From assembly GCA_023653785.1 (NCBI GenBank), contig JAMKCH010012768.1, positions 1 through 64,000 of the forward strand: a stretch of DNA of 64,000 nucleotides, given 5' to 3'. The notes under the pieces were generated by a model. That model was not told where the DNA came from. It ran no database searches and saw only the letters and a list, made by a program, of their open reading frames with translations. This stretch comes from Ophioderma brevispina (Eukaryota; Echinodermata; Ophiuroidea; Amphilepidida; Ophiodermatidae). Below are positions 25,201-37,200 of this stretch, one piece after another (position 1 is the first letter of the stretch; every line of letters starts with the position of its first letter). The translations under genes were made by a program, and so were the position numbers.

Positions 25201-28200
25201 AAAATGGCTGGAAAAATATGCAAAAATAGTTAATAAAATTCATGAATATGCAAAGAATGCAGCCAAAAGCTACAAATAATATTGCGGCACCTCACCTATA
25301 TCATCAAGTTTGAAGTAAATCTGGGGGATAGCGTCTAGCTGCAGAGCTTTGTAAAAAGGTTAATCGAGTCATACGGACGGACATACGGCTACGGACATAC
25401 GGACGGGACAATACGGAACACAGACTTTGGACTAGTATGTGCCCCAATGAACATTAGTTCGGGACACAAGAATTATTTTTTGCGATTTTAAAAAAAATAA
25501 ATGTACCAAACATTGAAATTCACATTCAAGCTTTTGAGACAAACTTTTTTTTACCTTATCAATACATGTACATGCTGCCTGCAATTTGGGGGAGGGAATC
25601 CCAAAGGCTAGGGCCACAGCCAAAAACTAAAACGGTGGTCGGCGTCAGGAAGGGCATCCGGAACGATTGAAAAAAACGTCAAGAAATCTCATGAAGACAA
25701 ATTACAGAGGGCACCAACCAGCGAAGTTGGGGGGGGTTTTCACCTACCCTACCATAAGAAGACAGGTGAAAAGAATCACCCCGGGCCGCGCAAGCGTTCC
25801 TTGCATTCAGACGGATTAAAACCTGACGAGCGGCTCGGAGGAGGTTGGAAGTCTGAAGTAGGGAGCATGAGGGGGAAGGGTTGTGGAGATTTGCGAAGAG
25901 TTAAGGAAGAGGAAGGGTGAGGTGTTGGTGTACAGAAGTGGGGTGGAGAGGGGAGGGGGCTCTAGGGTGGTGGGGAGTTGAGGAAGAAGGATAGATTGTG
26001 GTGGGCAGGAAATAAGGGAAGGATGGGGGGGAGTGGGAGTAGTGGTTAAGGAGGAAACCTGTGCGAGAAGGTAGTGGAGGTGAGAAGGAGGAGTGATAGG
26101 GTGATGACGGTAGTAATGGCTTTGAGGGGGAGGTAGTGAGGCTCATTTGCGGGTATGCTCCGCAGAGCGGTGGAAAGCATGAAGAGAAGGAGCATTTTTA
26201 TGATGAGAGGGCAGGGGAAGGGATATGCAAAGTGTGGGTGAATTAGTTCTCTGGGTTGGTGATTTCAATGGACTTGTGGGAAAAGGGACGATGGGTTGGG
26301 GGGGTTAGGAGGGAAGGGTTTGGGGAGAGAAACCTGGAAGGAAGGTTGCTGTTAGAGTTTTGTGATGAGAAGGGACGATGTGCATAGCGAATACTGGTTA
26401 TTAAGGATAAGAGGGACAAAAGGAAAGTGCCTTAGTTCAGGAGGAACGAGTAAGGATTGATTTTGTGCTTGGGGGGAAGGAGAGGAGAAAGTTTTTGAAG
26501 AATGAAGGTAATTCCCTGAATTACAACATAGGTTGATGGTTGCCGATTTTGTGGACAAGTGGAGGTGAAAAAAAAGTGGGAGGAGGTAGTAGTGGCATGT
26601 GAGGAGGAAAGTATGGAAGAGCTGAAAAAGAAGAAGAGACAAGAAATGAATTTTGGAGGATGAGAGTGGGCGAGCTTGTGGGGATGTGTCCGATCGGTGG
26701 GGGGTGTTTTAAAGAAGGGTTGTTACAGAGTTTGTGATAGAAAAGTTGTGTGGGAAAAAGGAAAGGAGGAGGAGATAGGAAAGATACAGTGGTGGTGGAA
26801 TGATGAGGTGAAGGAGGCGATAGGGAGACAAAAGGATGCGTATAGGAAAAGAGGAGAAATGGTAAGGAAGAGAAGAGAAAGTGATTGGATAAGAGATTGA
26901 TAGAAGCGAGCAAAGAGTGTGTTGCCGAGGGCTATGAAGAGGAGGATGAGAAGGGGGTGATGAGTTGAGGGAGAAGAACCCAAGCAAGGGTATAAGTTAG
27001 TGAGGCAGAAAAGGAAGGAAAAAGATGTTGGAAGGGGGAAGATGTATGAGAGGAATTGATGGAAAGTGACTGAAGTGAGAAAGATAGATAGAGGCAGTAT
27101 GGAAAGAGCTATGGAGAGATCATGAATGAGGAGAATGAGTGGGATCATAAGGTGGAGGCTGATGTGGGGGAAGGGCCGGTTGAGAGAGTCAGTCAGAGAA
27201 GTGGTGAAGGCAATTGGAGAAATGAAAACAGGAAAGGCGAAATGCTGCTGGACCCTCGGAAGTGAGCATTGAGATGATTATTGCGAATGGAGAGATAGGG
27301 ATTGGTTTGATGAAGGGGAGTTGGTCAGAGGGTGTTAGATGGAGGAGGGAGGGAGGAATGCCGGTGGAGTGGGCTGTTGAGTTGAGTCCAATTTTAAGGG
27401 AAAGGGGTTGCAATGAGCTGTGGTGCGTATAGGGGTGTGAAGTGGTGGGCCCTTGCGTTGAAAATTGTGGAGAGGGTATAGAGAGAACAGACTTCGAGGA
27501 TAGTGATAAGTGGATGAGATGCAATTTCGGTTTTATGCCCAGGGAAGGGAACGATAGATGCAGTGTTCATTTGAGGAGGATGCAAGAGTAATATCGAGCA
27601 AAAGGGAAGAAGTGTATTGTGTTGTGGACCTGGAGAGAGAAGGCCTTTGATAGAGTACCGAGGGAAAGTGATGGAGTGGACAATGAGGAAGAGGGATACC
27701 AGAAGTGGTGGTTAGAGCGGTGATGAGTCGTATGAAGGAGCAAAAAACAAGAGTTAGAGTAGGGTATGAGTTGTCTGAGGAGTTGAGGTGAAAGGTGGTT
27801 GTGCATCAGGGTGCTGTGCTGTCGCCGTTGGTGTTTGCAAGTGTGGTTGATGTGGGTACGGAGAGTGCAAAAGAGGTTGGATGAGTGAGATGCTGTATGG
27901 TGTGATTTAGTTTAATTGTGTGAGACAATGGAGGGTTTGAGGGAGAGAGACAGTTTGGAAGGAGAAGGCATTGGAGTAAGGGCCTGAAGGTAAACCTTGG
28001 GAAGATAAAGTGATTGGTGAGTGGGGAGGAGGGGTGGGGGAGGTGTTAGTGAGTAAGGTGGAATATGTGGAAAGAGGTTGAGGGCAAATTCAGTGTGGGT
28101 GGTGTGAGAAATGTGGGAAAATGGCTCATGGAGAGGCAAAGATGAAGAGAGTGACCCCAGTTTGCAAGGACATTTGTGTGTGGAAGATGCAAGTAGGGAG

Positions 28201-31200
28201 TTGAGGGAGTGGGGAAGAGTGGAAAAGTTGTGTGACGAGGTGGAACACAGTGAAGGAGTTCACATACTTAGGGGACAGGATTAGTGCGGGGGGGTGGATG
28301 TTGAGGGGATGTGACAGCAGGAGTAAGGTATGGGTGGGGAAGTTTAGGATGTGCGAGAGTGTTACTTGGGAGAAGATTTCCTTGAAGATGAAAGGGATGG
28401 TGTATAGGAGTTGTGTGAGTCAGTGATGCTGTTATGGGAGAGAGTGAGACATGGTGCCTGGGTGTGGGAAAATGAGATTGGGGATTTGAGAAGGGCAGAG
28501 AGAGAGAGAGCAATGGTGAGGAGCAATGTGTGGTGTGCAATTGTGGACGGATGAAGACTGGGATTGATGCAGCTGTTGGGTTTGGAGAGGCGGCTGACGA
28601 CTGGCGAAGGCGATGGTGTAAGATGGTATGGCACGTGCTGGGAAGGATGAGGAGCATGTTTTAAAACGGGCTTTTGAGTGAGGTGGGTTGTTTGAGGAAG
28701 AGGGGCCGGCCAAAGAGGACAGGGAGAGCAAGTGGAGGAGGAGAGTGGGATGGGTGGGGTTGAGGATGGGGGGGAGGGGATGCATTGAACGGGCGAAGGG
28801 GAAGGGAGGGAGTAAGGGCGATTGCTAGAAATGTGAGTGATCCGGCCCACCCCGGTTGCGGGACAAAAAACGGATTTAAAACTTTGGTTGTACTACTTCA
28901 ATACTAATACTTACTAATTTAGAGGGGTATTTACCATATGGCTTCTGGTTTTGTTAACCTATACAAAAGCTAAGACACTTGAGGAGTCACACACAAAAGT
29001 GTGTCTGTCAGCAAGAGAAATTATTTTGTGATGCATATTAAGTATAGACCAGTTGGCTCCCTAGATTAAACAAAGTTTGGGTGATGCCTCCTTGTGTGTG
29101 TAAGACATGCTTAAACAGTCAAATGTTGACGGAATTTTGTCAACCAACCAACAGTACAATTGTATTGATTTGCCATGAAACAAAGAATAACATTGTGCTC
29201 TTTGTATTTCAATCATAGCAATTTGTACCAATGTTAGAACTCCTCAGAATATAATGGATACCCCATTCCGTTTCTTGTTCTAAAGAGGCGGTCAAATCAA
29301 AAGACGATGGTGCGGACGTTACAGTTTCCGTCAACAATTTCACAACAAAGTTAAAAGAGCATTGCTTTTAAAATTTAAGCAAGGTTAGATTAAATTAACC
29401 GGCATGTAACAATGGATAGATATACAAACAATATTTGAAACAAAAAAATATAAATTCTGATGTTGCATATTAAAAAGAAAAAAATGCACTTCCTAATAAA
29501 AGGTAATTTTCCGTCCAACATTTTGTAAAATCCGCAAAACATGACTTATGTTACAGAGGTGACTACTCCTTGACCTTGTAAATAAAGGTATATTTAAATA
29601 AAAGGTTTTCTAACACACTCCTGCAGAACCAGGGAAATACGCTCCATCTATCATTTTTCCCTGTAAAGATGCCCTGACATTTTTTCCGTCAACACGTAAC
29701 GTCCGCAACGTAGTAATCGCAAAACACAGCACCCAGGTTTTCTTACATAAAATTGGAGAAGATACAGAAGTATGTTTGTATTTTGTACATTTAACAGTTG
29801 ATAGAGTAATAAGAGTGAAACTTTCTTAGAAACTAAATTTTAATTGTCTTTTTTACTATTTAAATCTTAGTTAGCCAAAATGTGTTGCAGACGTTACTTG
29901 GTGTTAATGTTGACGGAAAAAAAAAGCATTTGAAGCCATTTTCTAAAGTAGTTTACAACAGAATGGCAAATGTGTATTATTATTAATCCTAATAGAGATT
30001 TAATAATTTATGCTGAAATAAGTTCATCTGTAAGTGATTTTTAGTGAAAATATTTGAGGTTTTAATAGGATTTTAATTGTAAAAATTTGAGTCATTCGTT
30101 AATGTAGTCATTAATTTTCTATCTGGTAGAGCGTATTCGCTGAAAGAGAGTAGCAGGTTTCAGATGACCATTATTCAATATAGTGAACTCTTTTTGTCAG
30201 TTCTTATATGCAAAGTACATTTATCACAGACACTGATCCACTGCTTTTGTTGCGGACGTACATTTAAGGTTTGGACAGGTGGATCATGATTGTATCAGGG
30301 CTTCGACTTGTAGATGACCTATATATGGTTCTAATGTTATTTGGACAAATTAAAAAGCTAAAGAAAAAGAAAACAAGACAAAAATAAAAAGGACATTAAC
30401 TACACAAACTAAATTAACTATGGGTATAGATAGAGTTGCGGATGTTAAATCTTGTCAACACTTAGATTTCCCATGAGTAATTGCTATGTGCTAAGTGCTA
30501 GAAAGGTAGATGAAAAATAACTGTGTATGGATCCACAACCTCTAATGTTAAAATTTTGAGGTTTTTAAACTATTGGAGCAATACAATTTGTGAAAAAAAA
30601 AGTGAAATCATCCAATTTTGTAGAGATTTAGATTTTAAGCAAACAAAATAACTAAAAATATTCTGAATGATATTTGAATTGTGTGATTCCAAAATAAATT
30701 TTTGAAGTATATTAAGATTCATTATTGATTTTCACCAATTTTAGTACAAACCGCTTGCTCCAGAGAATTGACGTACAACCAAGGGGATTGACCTTCCCAA
30801 TTTAACATAAAATGAGCGCAAATATGGTTAAATACCCCAAATGTTGGTATTATCTTTGATTTGAGTCCTGTAAAAGGCCAATATTTATTTATGTCCAGAT
30901 TGATTTGAAATGTTCAACTAGTAAGAAGTAGTTAGACACAAAAGGAATATCTGCAAATGTTTTGAACAGGCTCCAGAAAACAGTCACCCAATCGTAGTTA
31001 AGGCAACAAAATGTAACGTCCGCAAACACAGTATTAGAGGAATATTTTATGTAATTTGAAATGTGACACGCGTTAGGTTTTAGGGTGTTCTTGTATAGTT
31101 TGTTGCGTGGGTGCTAATTGACAAAACGTTTAAACTGATAAAAGTAAAATGATTAAATTTATCTTCTAAAAGGGACTGCAGTATGTGCTAAATACACATA

Positions 31201-34200
31201 GAAATTGAAATTAGAACATTTATCATCAAATATATTTATACTAGGCATTTACTTACCTTTGGTATTTAAAAAATTAGTTTGCATAAAGTCATTACTTAAA
31301 AACAGTGACAGTGTAAATTTAACAATGCAAATGCGGAAAGAGACTCTAACAAACATTGTTGACATGATGTAACGTCCACAACACAGGAAAGGATCAATCT
31401 GGAATTATGTCATTTAGAGGAGTTTTTCAAAATTGTTTGGTTGCAAGTTATTACCTCAGTTGGTTGTGTGCACAATGAAGTACTACAAGGATTAAGCCTC
31501 CTTTTTAACATTTTAGAAAAAACGTTTTGATGTCAAAACCAGCAATATGGGATTTTGCATTCATTTGGCTCTATTTTTTTTCTAGAACCACAGGAATATG
31601 AAATTTGACATATAAATCAGCCTTGGTGTTTGCTATTTCACCCCTATGTTACTTAGATCATCAATATGCAAAGCAATGTGAGCTTGAAAAAGTTGTTTAT
31701 AATGAAAGGTGTTTAACAGAAAATGAAGGTTTTGACATTTCATAAGCTGTAAAACATAAAACCCAAAAGTGGGAGATTAAGCCTTCAAATCCATTTAGTT
31801 TCATAAAAAATGTGGTTTGTCTAAGTTGAAAAACAGTATAAGAAAAAAGCTGCTACAATGTATTTTAAATTTTCACCCCCTGGTTGACAACTTTTTGGTA
31901 TATTGTTAAAAAAAACGAGCCAAACAATCTTTTCAGGTATGGTACTAAGCTTGTGTGAAAATGTTTAATTCCTGAAAATTGATGAGTTGTTGAACCACAG
32001 TAGAATGTCCATGTGCAACAGCTAGGTGTAGCGCTGTTCTGCCATCATAGTCCGCCAATTGATTCACAGGGGTTCTGATCTACAGAATATAGAGTAACAG
32101 TCATCTATGATGCAGGAATACAATAGCTTAAAACACTAACAGTGTAAAACCACTAACACTGCTGTACAAAAACACTAACAGTGCAAAAACACTACAGTGC
32201 AAAACCACTAACAACTACAAAACACTTAACATGTGCAAACCAAATCTCAGCGCAAAACCACAACAGACGAAACACCAACAGCGCAAAACACCCAACAGCA
32301 CAAAAAACTAACAGTGTGCAAAAACACTACAGCACAAAACTAACGGCGTTGTTTAAAAACTAATAGCGCAAAAACGTTAACAGCACAAACACTAATAGCA
32401 CAAAAACACCTAATAGCGCAAAACATTAACAGCACAAAACATAATAGCAACAAAAAAACAATAATAGCAAAAACATCAGTTAGAGTTGCAAATCACTAAA
32501 CAGAGACAAAAACATTACAGAACAAAACCTAACAGAAGCAAAACATTAACAGAAAAAAACCCCTAACAGAAAAAAGCACACACTAACAGCGCAAAACACT
32601 AACAGTGCAAAACGGAAGAGAACAAAACACACGCAGAACGCAAACACGAAGAGCGCAAAACACGAAGAGCGCAAAACACTAAGAGCGCAAAACACTAACA
32701 GAGCAAAACACTAACAGCCACAAAACAAAAATAGCAAAAACACAAGAGTGCAAATCATGAGCAAAACACTAACACAGAGCAAAAAACACTAACAGAGCAA
32801 GCAAAACATAACAGAGCAAAACACTAACAGAGCAAAACACAACAGCCGCAAAACATGAAGAGCGCAAAAAAGTGAGTGCAAAAACACGAAGAGCGCAAAA
32901 CACGAAGAGTGCTGAAACACGAAGAGCGCAAACACGAAGGAGTGCGAAACACAAATAGGCAAAACACAAATAGCCAAGACACTAACGAGCAAAAGCAAAC
33001 ACTATCAGTCGCAAAACCCTAACAGCGGCAAATCACTAAAGTGTGTGACACATAACAGTGCAAAACCGAAGAGTGCAAAACACAAAGAGCGGAAAGGGGA
33101 AAACACAAAGAGCGCAAAACACTAACAGGCAAAACACTGCCAAAGCAAAACACTAACAGTGCAAAAATTAACGGTTGCAAAACACAACGGGTGCAAACAC
33201 ACACTAACGGTTGCAAAACACTAACAGCTAGAGCAAAACACACAGAGCAAACCACACCAGAGCCAAAACACTAATAGAGCATACACTAGAGTTTTGCAAA
33301 ACACTAGAGTGCCCAAAACACTAGCAGTGCAAAACACTAAGAGCCGCAAAACCACTAACCGAGCAAAACATGTGACATCTGATATGCCAATCTGCAAAGC
33401 AATTGCCAATCTGCAAGCAGACACAAAATTGCACCACTATTTTAAACACCCCGTATTTCTATGGACCCCTGTGGGCCCCAAGAGATGTCCTTATGGAATT
33501 TCTGGTGGTACTGTCATTCCACTCCTAGTGATCTTAGCAGTATTTTCTGGAACAGTATTGACAAGCTGGTGTTGTGTCTCCTGAAACTAGCAGCCCAGTG
33601 TAAAGGAGTCTTGCCATCCACAATCTGGTTATACCAAAATAGAGAGTCCGTATAGTACATGAATACCGAATTATGCACAGCATTAATTTGAGAGCAAAGG
33701 TAAACAAATGATTGCCATCAGTGAAAAACGTTCAGAAGTTGTCGTTTAGTTGAGATAACTTTTTGTAGCAGTGATAAAGCACGAGGATATAAAATTAATG
33801 TGGGATTTATATATTAGCTTATAGGGACAAGTGTGTGTCACACCATAATCTTCCACATTTTCACTCGGGAGAAGAGAGGAGGGAAGGTAGGGAAAGGTCC
33901 TGCCCAAGTACACAACATGATATGTTGGGTGCAGGGGCATCCAACCCACAACAAAGCTGTTGACTTTTTTAAGCAGTAAATACGCTCGCCTTCTTACCCA
34001 AAGGCCGCGAGTTCGATCCCTGGCAGAGGCACCCCAGTTCACCAGCTGCAAATAGGTAGCCGGTTATTAGACTGGTGAAGGTAAAGGCAGCAGAAAGGAA
34101 CTCACCCTACTTCCATTAATGCCGAGGCTTTGTTTGCAATGCCACTCTACTGGCCTTACCACGATGCTCATTACGTTGAGTATAGGAATACCTTTATCAT

Positions 34201-37200
34201 AACAAGGCAGTTCTCGAACCACAAGTGTCGCCTGGTTGCGCGGTCACTTGCTTTATGATGAAGTTTGGCAAATGATAGAAAGAAAAACAAATGCACTGGA
34301 GAACAGTGTTATACAAAATTATTTGAGTAAATCGGCATAATGTTTAGCCAGCAGAGCATTTTAAAAAAAAGTAAAGAAATGTATGTGAAAAATAATCCGG
34401 CGTGGGGGACCGCTTAGTGTCGTCTTGCATGTGGTTGTGAAAACGGGGTCAAAGGGGACATGAGGTTCATCAAGGGGATATGAGGGTCACAAAGGTCCAT
34501 GGGTCACAAAGGTCACATGGGAATCACAGAGGTCACATGGGGTCACTGAGGGCACATGGGATCACAAAGGTCGCATAGGGTCAAGAAGTCACAAATGTCG
34601 CATGGGATCACAAAGGTCGCATGGGTCACATGGGGTCACTGAGGTCACTGAGGTCACATGGGTCAACTGAGGTCACATGGGGTCACTGGGATCACATGGG
34701 TGTCACGGTGCATAGGGGTACAGTCCACATGGGGGTCACAACAGGGTCACATGGGTCATCAAGGGTCACATGAGGTAACCGAGGTCACCCCAAACCGCCC
34801 CCTCCATGACACACCCACCCCCTCCGCGCATCACACCTGACCACTCCGGCCCAAACCGATTTGTGAATGGCGCCAACGGTGACGTGAGGTCAGCAAGGGC
34901 GCAAGGTCACCAAGTTGAATGGGGCACAAAGGTCACACAAAAAGTCACAAGAGTCACCAAGGACATGAAGTCACCAGGGTCACAACAAGGTCACATGAGG
35001 TCACCCCGCCCCTCACTGACGCACACCACCCATCCCGACGACACCTACCCCATGCCACCACCCCGACCCCCCCCCAGAAGCAACACCACCCGACCACTCC
35101 CGGACACGCACCCCACCCCCTCCCCGACGCACCCCACCCCCTCCCGACCGAACCAAAAAAAACCCTCGCCCACTTAACACCCCACCCTGCACCCTCCCCA
35201 ACATCCACCCTTCCACCTCCAGATGATTCACACACAAGATTTATGTATTGTTTTTCAGAGCAAAGGAATTTTGCAGTATCCAAGTACCATTTTAGCGATT
35301 AAAGCAATTATGCTATTTAATTAGCTCATTTGCATACAGAAGCCGCATGTATCAGGAAATTTCAAATGGCCAAAGAAGATGCGCACCATAAATGAGTTTT
35401 CGTGCAGTGAAGGAATTTTGAATATCGCTGTACGTTTCAAAAATTATCGATTTTATGCTGATTTTTGCAATCCAATTAGCTCATTTGCATAGTCAATTCG
35501 CCCAGAAAATGCCTAAAAAGGTAATCAGATTGAGAAACTCTTTAAACCCGCGGCCTTCCACCAAGTTACTTAGTATACGCCGTACGGAATCAGATAACTT
35601 GCACACAAGCCTTGCGGGGAACGGAAAGGGTTGATCATTTTGACGGGCAAAATAAGCTTAATTAATATGCATGAATATGCAAATAATGCAGCCAAAAGAT
35701 ACAATAATACTTGGGCACCTCACTTATCCCTACCAAATGCGAAGTAATATCAGTGATATTATTAGCGTTTAGCCAGCATAGCATTTCAAAAAAGGTTAAC
35801 CGAAATGGCTGAAAAATTGCAAATAAGCTAATTAAAATTCATGAATAGGCACATAATGCAAACCAAAGACACATAATATGCGGTCAACTCCTCACTCTAT
35901 CACCTCACCAGTTTGAATTAAATCGGGGATAGCGTTAGCCTGCATAGCATTTTAAAAGGTTAAAACCAGTTCATACGGACGCCGGACGGACACACCAGAA
36001 TTTGGACTAGTAATGTGCCTCCTGCAATTCGTGCAGGCGACACAATAATTGATATTTTCAAACAGCGTGATACCTTTGATCCCGAGTCCCAGTGGCTCTA
36101 CCCACTATACCAAATAACCACATCACATGTGCCCAAAGTTGCCTTGGTTTTCTGCCCTCCATCATCACCACGGCTGCGGACGATTTTCTAAGTGAGGTGG
36201 CACTTGGCAATTTTAAAGAAGCAATTTTCCAATACAACTCTAGGTTTTTCTCGTTTAGCTACAGTAAGCCCATCGTGTATCATCAATCATCAACACCCCT
36301 TTCCACTCCACTGTCCTCACTTCTTTCCAGGAAGCTTGTATGTGGTATGGACTCGGACCACTCGACCTAACTCTTGGTGTCTTGTGTGTGTTGGCATTCA
36401 TTGTGTTAAAAATCACTATGCTATTGGCCAATGTTTGTTTTAAAGTTACAAAATCCTTATCGGGGTGTTAAAAACTTTGTTTAACATATCAATGACCTCA
36501 CAGTAAATGAGATTTTATCCAATACGTACATGCAAGTAGCATTATAACGCCTCTCATTACCAGATACGAGGCACTCCATGAATGCTTCCGCTGTACAAAC
36601 AATATTTAGCGTTGTGTAATTAATATGGCCCCCAAACTGCGTTTATAACTTTTATGAAATGGCAAACGAGTTCATTAATATTTCATAACCTGTCCAAAAG
36701 TTGATTTGGTACCACATCTCCAGGTTTGTAGCCCCTCGGGTCTACACACGGATATGTGGACAGTATACTATCAAACAAACGACATAAACTGGCGAAATCA
36801 GAGTTACAAAATGTATAAGTCCTACAAGAAATATGTCCAACTTACCGATAGCACAGGGATTAATAACGGCTGTACCACAGTTTCACCTCGTTAGAACGAT
36901 CCCTTACTGCCAACGAAGAAATTGTGAATTTTTTAATTCCCGTTTCCAGTTACTCACACCTTTGTTTACAAAAATGGTGGCCACACCATGTAGTTTGACC
37001 GCTGGTCATGGAAAATGGCGACATTCGGAAAAAGTTTCGGAGCTAACATCTGGAAATGTCACAACAATCAGTCACATGAGTGTAATCTCATTCGCAACAA
37101 TAATCTTCTATTTTGGAACCATGGTAAATAACCTGCATGGATTTACATGTAACAATGACATTTACCCTAGTAAACCCCTCTAATGGGGCATTGGACAACA

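Noticed and set aside
25901..28850. Many proline/serine/histidine-rich minus-strand frames
   Set aside because: They are exact shadows of the G-rich plus-strand LINE.
32130..33375. CRISPR-like appearance of regularly spaced repeats
   Set aside because: Units are directly adjacent with no unique spacers, and the host is a eukaryote.
32769..33424. Minus-strand Cys/Phe/Val-rich frames resembling membrane proteins
   Set aside because: They are translations of the 17-18-bp minisatellite.
34658..35302. His/Pro/Thr-rich frames on both strands
   Set aside because: They come from the GGTCAC array and the C-rich stretch of the dispersed element.
36055..36140. Possible functional tRNA gene on the minus strand
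   Set aside because: The B box departs from consensus and the D and T arms do not fold cleanly; a SINE remnant is more likely.
36849..36911. Possible minus-strand exon between GTTGGCAG and GTAAGT
   Set aside because: The splice sites look good, but no frame matches inversin or any other protein, and inversin exons 3 and 4 flank it.
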